64,000 bases of DNA from DATARH01 sp035534535. GTDB taxonomy: Bacteria > Pseudomonadota > Alphaproteobacteria > ATCC43930 > CGMCC-115725. This document shows, one piece after another, positions 1-7,969 of the stretch. The notes beneath the pieces were generated by a model, which saw nothing but the letters and a program-made list of their open reading frames with translations, was not told where the DNA came from and did no database searches. The stretch is taken from contig DATLRS010000192.1 of the NCBI GenBank assembly GCA_035534535.1, positions 17,337 to 81,336 of the forward strand, in the 5' to 3' direction. Position 1 is the stretch's first letter, and each line of letters opens with the position of its first letter. A program made the translations under genes and the position numbers.

Positions 1-198
1 ATCGACAGCCATTACATGCGGGCGATGGAAGCCGGGGCGGAGGGAGGCAAGCTCTGCGGCGCCGGTGGCGGGGGCTTCCTGATGTTCATCGTGAGGCCGG
101 CGAAGCGCGAGCGGGTACGCCAGGCTCTCGCGAAGCTTACCTGGGTGCCGATCCGCTACGAAGTACATGGCTCGCGAGTGCTTTACCCGTCCGAATGA
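1..198 (+). CDS. GHMP-family sugar kinase, C-terminal end (partial)
   Basis: Only the last 65 codons are in the window; the reading frame is open from base 1. The C-terminal GHMP-kinase signature GGKLCGAGGGGFLMF is present, which is the glycine-rich loop of the GHMP C-terminal domain. It most resembles the heptose-7-phosphate kinase (HddA) type of sugar kinases, but the substrate cannot be decided from this fragment. The following genes (RmlC-like epimerase, oxidoreductase, PAP2 phosphatase) suggest a role in activated-sugar or surface-polysaccharide synthesis. Family assignment is firm; substrate is inference. Confidence 0.8.
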   Translation: MDSHYMRAMEAGAEGGKLCGAGGGGFLMFIVRPAKRERVRQALAKLTWVPIRYEVHGSRVLYPSE

Positions 199-220
199 AA
201 CCGAGTTTTGGAGAGTACGG

Positions 221-787
221 ATGATCTTCAATGCGACCGCGATTCCGGATGCCTATACCATCGACCTGGAGAAGCGGGCGGATGATCGCGGCTTCTTCGC
301 CCGTGGCTGGTGCTGGTACGAATTTGGCGACCGCGGCCTTCCCAACAGCCTGGTGCAGATGAACATCTCGTTCAACCGCCACAAGCACACACTGCGCGGC
401 TTCCACTATCAAGTTACGCCGCACCAGGAGGATAAATTGCTGCGCTGCGTGCGCGGCGCCGTCTACGATGTGATGCTCGATCTGCGGGCGCAGTCACCAA
501 CCTTCATGCGCCACATCGCGGTCGAACTCAGCGCCGCCAACTACCGCATGCTGCTCGTCCCCAAAGGCTGTGCGAACGCTTTCTTGACACTGACGGACGA
601 CACCGAGGTGACCTATCTCGTGTCCGAATTCTACACGCCCGCCGCCGAGCGCGGTGTGCGCTGGAACGATCCCGCCATCGCTGTCACCTGGCCGGCGCAC
701 CCTGCGGTGATCTCGGACAAGGATCGGCATTGGCCGGATTTTGCCGACGAGGAAATGGGCGCTCTGTGCAACAGCAACGGTGAGTAG
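221..787 (+). CDS. dTDP-4-dehydrorhamnose 3,5-epimerase-like protein (RmlC family)
   Basis: 188-residue cupin-fold epimerase of the RmlC/RfbC family. The active-site segment RGFHYQ carries the catalytic histidine. The downstream KLLRC and the C-terminal FYTPAAERGVRWNDP match the family's Tyr-containing strand. The start at 221 was chosen because GGAGAG lies a few bases upstream and the family normally begins just before the strand starting FNATAIPDAY; a longer in-frame start at 167 would overlap the kinase. The asparagine in WNDP is a small departure from the common Asp. It probably epimerises a nucleotide-linked 4-keto sugar. The exact nucleotide sugar is not known because no rmlA, B or D lies nearby. 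Confidence 0.85.
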   Translation: MIFNATAIPDAYTIDLEKRADDRGFFARGWCWYEFGDRGLPNSLVQMNISFNRHKHTLRGFHYQVTPHQEDKLLRCVRGAVYDVMLDLRAQSPTFMRHIAVELSAANYRMLLVPKGCANAFLTLTDDTEVTYLVSEFYTPAAERGVRWNDPAIAVTWPAHPAVISDKDRHWPDFADEEMGALCNSNGE

Positions 788-792
788 AGATC

Positions 793-2223
793 ATGTTCAT
801 CGTCGATCGCGAACTTGAACGGCTGCAACAGGCCGGTACACCGATCAGAGTGGGGATGGTGGGCGCCGGCTTTATGGCGCGCGGCATCGCCCGTCAAATG
901 CTCCACTATACGAAGGGCATGGAACTCGTGGCGATCGCCAATCGTCATCTCGAAGGCGCCCGACGGGCCTACGCCGAATCCGGTGAAAAAGACGTGGCGG
1001 CGGTACGCTCGGTGGCCGAGTTGGATTGCTGCATCGCCAGCGGCCGGCGCGCCGTCGCCGAAGATCCCATGCTGCTTTGCGACAGCAGCCTGATCGACGT
1101 CATTCTCGAAGTCACCGGCACGATCGAGTTCGCGGCCCAGGTGGCAATGCGGGCGATCACGCGACGCAAGCATTTCGTCATGATGAACGCGGAGTTGGAC
1201 GGCACCCTCGGCGCAATCCTCAAAGTCTATGCCGACCGCGAAGGGGTCGTCATCACCAACACGGAAGGCGACCAGCCCGGCGTCATCATGAATCTGTACC
1301 GGTGGGTGAAAGGATTGGGCGTCAAGCCGGTGCTATGCGGCAATATCAAAGGCTTGCACGACCCCTACCGAAACCCCACCACGCAGGAGGGGTTCGCCAA
1401 GCGATGGGGGATGAAGGCCCCGATGGTCACCTCCTTCGCGGATGGCACCAAGATCTCATTCGAGAACGCCATCGTCGCCAACGCGACAGGCATGCGTGTC
1501 GCGAAGCGCGGAATGCGCGGTCCGGTCGTTCCGGTCGGCACCCCGATCCAGGAGGCGGTGACCTGGTACCCGATAGACGAGCTTATTTCGGGTCCGGGCA
1601 TCGTCGATTATTGCGTCGGGGCCATGCCCAATCCGGGCGTATTTGTTCTGGGGATGACGGACGACACCGTCGAACGGCACTACCTCTCATTATACAAGAT
1701 GGGACCGGGGCCACTTTACTGTTTCTATTGGCCATATCATCTTTGTCACTTTGAGGTGCCGTTCACGGTGGCCCGCGCCGTCATCTTTGGTGACGCAACC
1801 ATCGCGCCACTCGGGGCGCCCTGCGTCGACGTGGTTGCGGCGGCCAAGCGGGATCTCAGGGCGGGCGAGACCCTGGACGGACTGGGACACTACATGACCT
1901 ACGGGTTGTGCGAGAACGCGAAGACCGCAAACGCCGAGCATCTTTTGCCGATCGGCTTGGCCGAAGGCTGCTGTCTTCGCCGGGACATCGCACAGGATCA
2001 GGTCCTGCGATATGACGACGTCGAGGTGCCGGCCGGAAGAATATGCGATGATTTGCGGCTGGAACAGGATGTGCTCTTCTGGGGCCAGTCCGCCGTGCCG
2101 TGCCGCCAACGTTCGGCGGCGCACCTGGACAGACCAACCCGCACAAGGCTTACCCGCACAAGGCTTACCCGCCCAAGGCTTAAAGGTGCGCACCCCGCAC
2201 TCGGCGACGCTGCCGCGCGATAG
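793..2223 (+). CDS. NAD(P)-dependent oxidoreductase with SAF domain
   Basis: 476 residues. An N-terminal Rossmann fold (GMVGAGFMARGIARQ, about residues 20-34) is followed by a homoserine-dehydrogenase/Gfo-Idh-like middle region (NAEGDQPG-type loop, here NTEGDQPG). A C-terminal SAF-type segment (LPIGLAEGCCLRRDIAQDQVLRYDDV) follows. It starts 5 bases after the epimerase, so the two are probably co-transcribed. The last ~40 residues after VLFWGQS look foreign to the family: they are rich in Arg, Thr and Leu and are partly encoded by three 15-bp tandem repeats at 2137-2181. Likely role: reduction or oxidation of a sugar or sugar-derived substrate in the same pathway. The substrate is unknown. Confidence 0.75.
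   Translation: MFIVDRELERLQQAGTPIRVGMVGAGFMARGIARQMLHYTKGMELVAIANRHLEGARRAYAESGEKDVAAVRSVAELDCCIASGRRAVAEDPMLLCDSSLIDVILEVTGTIEFAAQVAMRAITRRKHFVMMNAELDGTLGAILKVYADREGVVITNTEGDQPGVIMNLYRWVKGLGVKPVLCGNIKGLHDPYRNPTTQEGFAKRWGMKAPMVTSFADGTKISFENAIVANATGMRVAKRGMRGPVVPVGTPIQEAVTWYPIDELISGPGIVDYCVGAMPNPGVFVLGMTDDTVERHYLSLYKMGPGPLYCFYWPYHLCHFEVPFTVARAVIFGDATIAPLGAPCVDVVAAAKRDLRAGETLDGLGHYMTYGLCENAKTANAEHLLPIGLAEGCCLRRDIAQDQVLRYDDVEVPAGRICDDLRLEQDVLFWGQSAVPCRQRSAAHLDRPTRTRLTRTRLTRPRLKGAHPALGDAAAR
2137..2181 (+). repeat. Three 15-bp tandem repeats inside the 3' end of the SAF oxidoreductase gene
   Basis: The unit ACCCGCACAAGGCTT occurs at 2137-2151 and 2152-2166 exactly, and at 2167-2181 with one A-to-C change. 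The unit is a multiple of three, so it keeps frame and adds a TRTRL-type peptide repeat to the protein tail. Confidence 0.95.
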
Positions 2224-2361
2224 GCCGCCGTCGAGGAACAATGCCCCAAGAAGGTGCCCATGCCGCAACGTGCCCGAGTGTGACGTTTGCCGCCGATTGT
2301 CGAGTATTTGAGCAAATTCGACAGGTTCTGGCGCCTCTCTAACGAAAGTGAGGGTCGTGTG

Positions 2362-3177
2362 ATGGCGCGGAGCAGGGCAGCCGGGGCGATCAGCAGCCGG
2401 GCCCCCGCCGGCCTGCAAGGGCCGAGCAGGGTCGCCGTGGGCACAATTGGGTTTTTGCTGCTGTTCCTGGGCACAGTGATCCTCGCACATCATCAAGATT
2501 GGCTCGATCGACCGGCCGCCATCGCCGTCAACAATCTCGCGTTGAATTGGCCTTTTGCCGGCTGGCTGGCCGCGGGCCTGGCGTATCCGAGCGTAGAAGG
2601 CGTGATCGCATTGTCCCTGGTCTGGGGCTGCTGGTTCTCGGTCAACGCTCCGCAGTCGCGGGCGCGGTTGGTGAGCGGGGTCTTTGCCGGCGTTCTTGCA
2701 GGGGTTCTCGCCTACTTGGTGCAGCACGCGTTGCCGCCGATGCCGAAGCCCCTTTTCGATCCGCTGCTCAGGCTTCATCCACCGGCGGTGCTCGGAGACT
2801 TCGACGCCTCAACGGCGAATCCCTTCGCCGCCTCGCCGACGTTTCCGAGCGAGCGGGCGACAATGTTCGCAGGGTTAGCAATCGCCGTCCTTTTAATTCG
2901 TCGCCGGCTCGGTTTGCTGGCGCTCGGGTGCACGATGCTGGTGGAATCCTCTCGGATCTTTTTGGGTCTTCATTATCCAAGCGATATCATGGGCAGCTAT
3001 TTTTTGGCAGGCACCATCGCCTGCCTTGGACAAATGCGCGCCGGTGTACGCATTGGACGGCTCCTGGTCGAATGGGAAGAAGCTTCGCCTGCGACCTTCT
3101 ACATGTGTGCCTATTTCGCCTCGTATGAAATGACGAGCGGGTTCGCCGATTTTCGTGAGCTGATTGCGCAGATATAG
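2362..3177 (+). CDS. PAP2-family membrane phosphatase
   Basis: 271 residues with several hydrophobic membrane segments (from about residue 25 on). The third phosphatase signature is clear (SSRIFLGLHYPSD, the S-R-x5-H-x3-D motif). The second is PSER instead of the usual PSGH/PSDH, and the first (K-x-R) is loosely spaced (KPLFDPLLR). Members commonly dephosphorylate undecaprenyl diphosphate or other lipid phosphates at the inner membrane, and many sit in exopolysaccharide clusters, which fits the sugar genes upstream. The start at 2362 was chosen for the AGTGAGGG purine run just upstream; 25 in-frame codons further upstream look non-coding. The altered motif leaves activity uncertain. Confidence 0.75.
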   Translation: MARSRAAGAISSRAPAGLQGPSRVAVGTIGFLLLFLGTVILAHHQDWLDRPAAIAVNNLALNWPFAGWLAAGLAYPSVEGVIALSLVWGCWFSVNAPQSRARLVSGVFAGVLAGVLAYLVQHALPPMPKPLFDPLLRLHPPAVLGDFDASTANPFAASPTFPSERATMFAGLAIAVLLIRRRLGLLALGCTMLVESSRIFLGLHYPSDIMGSYFLAGTIACLGQMRAGVRIGRLLVEWEEASPATFYMCAYFASYEMTSGFADFRELIAQI

Positions 3178-3347
3178 GTCGTGTCCCGCCGGGTGGTGGA
3201 GGAGCGGTGGGTTAGTAGCCCGCCGCAGCGGCTGGCGAGGCTCGGCGCGAGCCCGCACCGCGCACCGGCTGCCGCCGGCGCCATGACAGGGTCCCTGATG
3301 ACCGTGCCGGATCCAGTCAACATGGAGTTCGTGGGCGCCGGCTTTCT

Positions 3348-4355
3348 TCAGCGCGGCGAGAACGAAAGCGGGTAGCCGTGCAGCAGCGTCTGCCGGTAAC
3401 CCCCGCGAAACCGCGTTTCCGGGTCGGCAAATCCAGCGGCACGCACGCGACCGCGGATCTCGCCCAGCGAATCCGCGCCGTGCGCCTCGAGCCAGTCCGC
3501 CAGCCCCTCCACCAACCGGCGCAGATGTCCGGCGCCGTGGCGCAGCAATGCGGAAGCCGTCTGCACCGCATCGGCGCCGGCGAGCAGGTATTTGATCACC
3601 TCGTCGGGTCCCTCGACGCCTCTGCCGCCGGCCAGGCTGAGCGACGTTTTGCCGGCCAACAGGGCGATCCACATCACCGGCTGGCGGATGTCGGCGGCCG
3701 TCGACAGCGAGAGGCCGGAGCGGAAATCGAGCGCCGCGAGGTCGATGTCCGGCTCGTAGCCCCGGTTGAACAGGACGATGCCGCTCGCCCCGGCGCCCGC
3801 CAGCGCGCCGGCGAGGTGGGCCGGTGCGGTGAACTGCGGGAACAGCTTTACCGTGACCGGGATATCGACGGCGGCGCAGACGCCGCGCACGGTCTCGATC
3901 AGGCGGGCCTCGACATCCGCCGAACTCTCCGATGGATCGACCGGCAGGTGGAAGAGATCAAGCTCGATCGCAGCCGCCCCGGCCGCCTGCAGATCGGCGG
4001 CAATGCCGGTCCACCCCTCCCGAGTGATGCCGTTGAGGCTGGCGATCAGCGGCACCGAAACGCTGTCGCAGGCGCGCCGGATCAGTTCGAGGCGGGCGGC
4101 AAGCGCTCCGGGGTAACCGGGCAGCGGCGCATAGCGCGTCACCTCGGGATGGCTTTCGGCCCCGATTGTCGCAAAGGCGTCGAGCGCGGCCGCCTCGGCC
4201 TCGATTTCCTCCTCGTAGATCGATGCGGTTACGATCGCCGCCGCCCCGGAATCTTCGAGCCGGCGGATGCCGTCGAACGTCGCGGAGAGCGGCGAGGCGC
4301 TGGCGATGACCGGATGCGCCAAGGACAGACCGAGATAGCGCGTCTGCAGGTTCAT
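3348..4355 (-). CDS. Dihydroorotate dehydrogenase-like flavoprotein
   Basis: 335-residue TIM-barrel protein of the dihydroorotate dehydrogenase-like group (N-terminus LSLAHPVIASASPLS; SLNGITREGW; VTVKLFPQF; GASGIVLFNRGYEPDID; LAGADAVQTASALL near the C-terminus, the phosphate-binding region for FMN). Its start overlaps the stop of nifJ by 4 bp (ATGA), so the two are translationally coupled. DHOD-like proteins of this kind are often found beside or fused to pyruvate:ferredoxin oxidoreductases, but their reaction there is not established. A role as the housekeeping pyrD is unlikely given this context. The family call is good; the function is open. Confidence 0.85.
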   Translation of the reverse strand: MNLQTRYLGLSLAHPVIASASPLSATFDGIRRLEDSGAAAIVTASIYEEEIEAEAAALDAFATIGAESHPEVTRYAPLPGYPGALAARLELIRRACDSVSVPLIASLNGITREGWTGIAADLQAAGAAAIELDLFHLPVDPSESSADVEARLIETVRGVCAAVDIPVTVKLFPQFTAPAHLAGALAGAGASGIVLFNRGYEPDIDLAALDFRSGLSLSTAADIRQPVMWIALLAGKTSLSLAGGRGVEGPDEVIKYLLAGADAVQTASALLRHGAGHLRRLVEGLADWLEAHGADSLGEIRGRVRAAGFADPETRFRGGYRQTLLHGYPLSFSPR

Positions 4356-7300
4356 GGTTCGGCCTCCGTCCCGGTCGCCTCACGCGCGACGGCATCGTCC
4401 TGCCAGAACGGATGGAACCGGGTTCCGTCGCGCGCCGCCATGTCCTCGTAGAGTCGGTAGCGTTCATCGACCGCCGCCTGCGCCTGGCGCAGCAGCAGCC
4501 GCGCGTCGTCCGGCCGCGTCTGGGTAAGAATCCGGTAGCGCAGCTCGCGATAGGCATATTCCTCGAGCGGCAGGCGCGGCCGCGTGCTGTCGAGGCGGAA
4601 CGGGTTGATGTCGGAGCGGCGCAGCGTCGGGTCGTAACGGAACAGCGGCCAGTAACCGCTGGCGACCGCGCGGTGCTGCTGTTTCATGCCGTCGCGCAGA
4701 TCGAAGCCGTGGGCGATGCAGTGGCTGTAGGCGAGCACCAGGCTCGGCCCGTCATAGGCCTCGGCCTCGCGCATGGCCTGGATCGTCTGCTCCGGGCTGC
4801 CGCCCATCGCCACTTGCGCCACATAGACATAGCCATAGGTGATCGCCTGCAACGCCAGATCCTTGCGCGGTGTGCGCTTGCCGGCGGCGGCGAACTTGGC
4901 CGAGGCGCCGAGCGGCGTCGCCTTCGAGGACTGGCCGCCGGTGTTGGAATAGACTTCGGTGTCGAGCACCAGAACGTTGACGTTGCGGTTCTGCGCGAGC
5001 ACGTGGTCGAGCCCGCCGGCGCCGATGTCGTAGGCCCAGCCGTCGCCGCCAATGATCCACAGACTGCGCCGCACCAGATATTCCGCCATCGCGAGGAGAT
5101 CGTGCGCCTTCCCGTCGGTCGGTTCGCCGAGCGCCTGCCGCAACGCCTCCACCCGGGCGCGCTGCGCGACGATCTCGCTGTCGGTGCGCTGCGGCGCGGC
5201 AAGAATTTCGGCGGCGAGGCCCGCCCCGATGCGCTCGGCCAAAGCCCCAACCAGGGCGCGCGCCATCGCCGCCTGCTGGTCGACCGCGAGCCGCATGCCG
5301 AGCCCGAACTCGCCATTGTCCTCGAACAGGCTGTTGTTCCAGGCCGGGCCGCGCCCGTCGGCACCGGCCCGCCACGGCAGCGACGGCAGATTGCCGCCGA
5401 AGATCGAGGAACATCCGGTTGCGTTGGCGATCTGCAACCGGTCGCCGAACAGTTGCGACAGCAGCGACAGATAGGGCGTCTCGCCGCAGCCGGCGCAGGC
5501 GCCGGAGAACTCGAACAGCGGCCGCACGAATTGCAGGCCGCGCGAGAGGTGCAGATCGACCTGCTCGCGCCGGTGTTCCGGCAGCGCGTCGAAGAACGCG
5601 AGATTGCGGCGCCCCGCCTCGACCAGCGGCAGTCTTTCAGCGAGATTGATCGCCTTGACGCGCGGCTCGAGCGGATCGTGCGCCGGGCAATGATCGATGC
5701 AGATGCCGCAGCCGGTGCAATCCTCGACGGCGATCTGCAAGGTGTAGCGCTTGTCGGGGTAGCCGCGCGCATTGACCGGGGCCGAGGGAAAGCCCTGCGG
5801 CGCGCCATCGAGCAACGCCTCGTCATAGGCCTTGGCGCGGATCACGCCGTGCGGACAGACGATGCTGCATTGGCCGCACTGGATGCACAGATCCGGCTGC
5901 CACACCGGCACGGCGAACGCGACGTTGCGCTTTTCGTATTGCGTTGTGCCGCCGAGATAACTGCCGTCGGCCGGGATCGCGCTGACCGGGATTTCGTCGC
6001 CCCTGCCGGCGAATTGCAGTGCGGCGATGCGCCTGATCTGGTCGGGCGCGTCATCCGGCACGAAGACGCGCAGCCCGCGCAGCGAGCTGACCGTGTCGGG
6101 CGCCGCCACTTCGTGCAACTGCTCGATCGCGGCATCGACCGCGGCAAAATTTTTCTTGAGCACCGCTTTGCCCTTGTCGCCGTAGGTCTTCTCGATCGAC
6201 TGGCGGATGCGCCGGATGCCCTCCTCGCGCGGCAGCACGCCGCTGATCGCGAAGAAGCAGGTCTGCAGGATCGTGTTGACCCGCGGCCCGAGGCCGAGGC
6301 GTTGCGCCAGCCCGCTGGCATCGATGACGAACAGGCGCAGGTGTTTCTCGACGATGTGTTGCTGCGCCGGTCGCGACAGTTGGTTCCACACCGACGCCGC
6401 GTCATAGGGGGCGTTGATCAGGACGGTCGCGCCGCGCCGAGCTGCCGCCAATACGTCCCGCTTTTCAAGGAAGTCGAATTGGTGGACGCCGACGAAGTCG
6501 GCCGACGGCAACAGATACGGGGCGGCGATCGGCGCGTTGCCGAAGCGCAGATGGCTGATCGTCTCGGCGCCCGATTTGTGGCTGTCGTAGACGAAATAGC
6601 CCTGCGCATAGCGGTCGGCATCCTCGGCGAGGATCTTGACGCTGTTCTTGTTGGCCCCGACCGTCCCGTCGGCGCCGAGGCCGAAAAACAGCGCGCGGTG
6701 GATGCCGGGCGGCTCGATGTCGAAATCGCTGTCGACCGGGAGGCTGGTGCCGCAGACATCGTCGATGATGCCGAGCGTGAAACCGCCGCGCGGCTCGGGC
6801 GCCGCGAGGTGGTCGAACACCGCCTTGGCCATCGCCGGGTTGAATTCCTTCGACGACAGGCCATAGCGGCCGCCGACCACCAGCGGCAGACGCTCCCGCA
6901 AGCCGCGGGCGGCGGCGTCGGCCAGGGTCTGTGTGACATCGAGGCACAGCGGCTCGGCCGGCGCGCCGGGCTCCTTGGTGCGGTCGAGCACGGCAATGCG
7001 GCGCGCGCTCGCCGGCAGGGCCGCCAGGAAATCCCTTGCCGACCACGGCCGGTAGAGGAGCACCTGCACCATGCCGACGCGTTCGCCCTGGGCGTTGAGG
7101 TGCGCCACGGTTGCCCGCAGCGTCTCGGCCGCCGAGCCCATCACGACGACGATCCGCTCGGCTTGCGCGTGCCCGTCGTAGCGGAACAGGCGGTACTGCC
7201 GGCCGGTCAGCGCCGCAAAGCGGTCCATCGCGCGCTGCACGATGCCGGGGGTCGCCAGGTAGTACGGGTTGACGCTCTCGCGCGCCTGAAAGAACGTGTC

Positions 7301-7963
7301 GGGGTTATGCGCGGTGCCGCGTGTGACCGGATGCTCGGGGCTGAGCGCGCGGGCGCGATGGGCGCGCACCAGATCGTCGTCGATCATCGTGCGGATCTGC
7401 TCGTCCGACAGCAGCGTGACCGTGTTCAGCTCATGCGAGGTGCGGAACCCGTCCATGAAATGGACGAACGGGACGCGCGCCTCCAGCGTCGCCGCCTGCG
7501 CCACCAGCGCGAGGTCATGCGCCTCCTGCACCGAGGCGGCGCTGAGGAGCGCGAAGCCGGTGGCGCGGACCGCCATGACATCGGAATGATCGCCGAAGAT
7601 CGACAGGGCCTGCGTGCCGATCGAGCGCGATGCAACATGGAAGACGCACGGCGTCAGCTCGCCGGCGATCTTGAACATGTTCGGGATCATCAACAGGAGG
7701 CCCTGCGAGGCCGTGAAGGTGGTGGTCAGCGCGCCGCCCTGCAGCGAGCCGTGCACCGCGCCGGCGGCGCCGCCCTCGGCCTGCATCTCCTGGACGACCG
7801 GGACGCCACCCCACAGGTTCGTCAGCCCCGCCGCCGACCACTCGTCGGCCAGCTCCGCCATCGGCGAGGACGGCGTGATCGGAAAGATCGCGCAGACGTC
7901 GTTGACGCGGTAGGCGACATGCGCCACCGCCGCGTTGCCGTCGAGGATCTGTTTGCGGTCCAT
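4352..7963 (-). CDS. nifJ: Pyruvate:ferredoxin/flavodoxin oxidoreductase
   Basis: 1203 residues, the normal length of the homodimeric single-chain enzyme. It oxidises pyruvate plus CoA to acetyl-CoA and CO2 with ferredoxin or flavodoxin as acceptor, and can run in reverse. Visible features: N-terminal pyruvate-binding part (ITPSSPMAE); a ferredoxin domain with two [4Fe-4S] clusters (CIQCGQCSIVCP near residue 692 and CTGCGICIDHCP near 749); a proximal-cluster segment CAGCGETPY near 821; the TPP-binding GDGWAYDIGAGG with DTEVYSNTGGQ near 970; and a late cysteine in SHCIAHG near 1080. It sits 6 bp after the GltD-like gene and overlaps the DHOD-like gene by 4 bp. An FNR-type box precedes the operon, fitting hypoxic expression. 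Confidence 0.97.
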   Translation of the reverse strand: MDRKQILDGNAAVAHVAYRVNDVCAIFPITPSSPMAELADEWSAAGLTNLWGGVPVVQEMQAEGGAAGAVHGSLQGGALTTTFTASQGLLLMIPNMFKIAGELTPCVFHVASRSIGTQALSIFGDHSDVMAVRATGFALLSAASVQEAHDLALVAQAATLEARVPFVHFMDGFRTSHELNTVTLLSDEQIRTMIDDDLVRAHRARALSPEHPVTRGTAHNPDTFFQARESVNPYYLATPGIVQRAMDRFAALTGRQYRLFRYDGHAQAERIVVVMGSAAETLRATVAHLNAQGERVGMVQVLLYRPWSARDFLAALPASARRIAVLDRTKEPGAPAEPLCLDVTQTLADAAARGLRERLPLVVGGRYGLSSKEFNPAMAKAVFDHLAAPEPRGGFTLGIIDDVCGTSLPVDSDFDIEPPGIHRALFFGLGADGTVGANKNSVKILAEDADRYAQGYFVYDSHKSGAETISHLRFGNAPIAAPYLLPSADFVGVHQFDFLEKRDVLAAARRGATVLINAPYDAASVWNQLSRPAQQHIVEKHLRLFVIDASGLAQRLGLGPRVNTILQTCFFAISGVLPREEGIRRIRQSIEKTYGDKGKAVLKKNFAAVDAAIEQLHEVAAPDTVSSLRGLRVFVPDDAPDQIRRIAALQFAGRGDEIPVSAIPADGSYLGGTTQYEKRNVAFAVPVWQPDLCIQCGQCSIVCPHGVIRAKAYDEALLDGAPQGFPSAPVNARGYPDKRYTLQIAVEDCTGCGICIDHCPAHDPLEPRVKAINLAERLPLVEAGRRNLAFFDALPEHRREQVDLHLSRGLQFVRPLFEFSGACAGCGETPYLSLLSQLFGDRLQIANATGCSSIFGGNLPSLPWRAGADGRGPAWNNSLFEDNGEFGLGMRLAVDQQAAMARALVGALAERIGAGLAAEILAAPQRTDSEIVAQRARVEALRQALGEPTDGKAHDLLAMAEYLVRRSLWIIGGDGWAYDIGAGGLDHVLAQNRNVNVLVLDTEVYSNTGGQSSKATPLGASAKFAAAGKRTPRKDLALQAITYGYVYVAQVAMGGSPEQTIQAMREAEAYDGPSLVLAYSHCIAHGFDLRDGMKQQHRAVASGYWPLFRYDPTLRRSDINPFRLDSTRPRLPLEEYAYRELRYRILTQTRPDDARLLLRQAQAAVDERYRLYEDMAARDGTRFHPFWQDDAVAREATGTEAEP

Positions 7964-7969
7964 GCTGGC

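Noticed and set aside
3181..3375. 64-codon frame between the PAP2 gene and the DHOD-like gene
   Set aside because: It overlaps the end of the convergent gene, has no ribosome site and shows no protein-like pattern.
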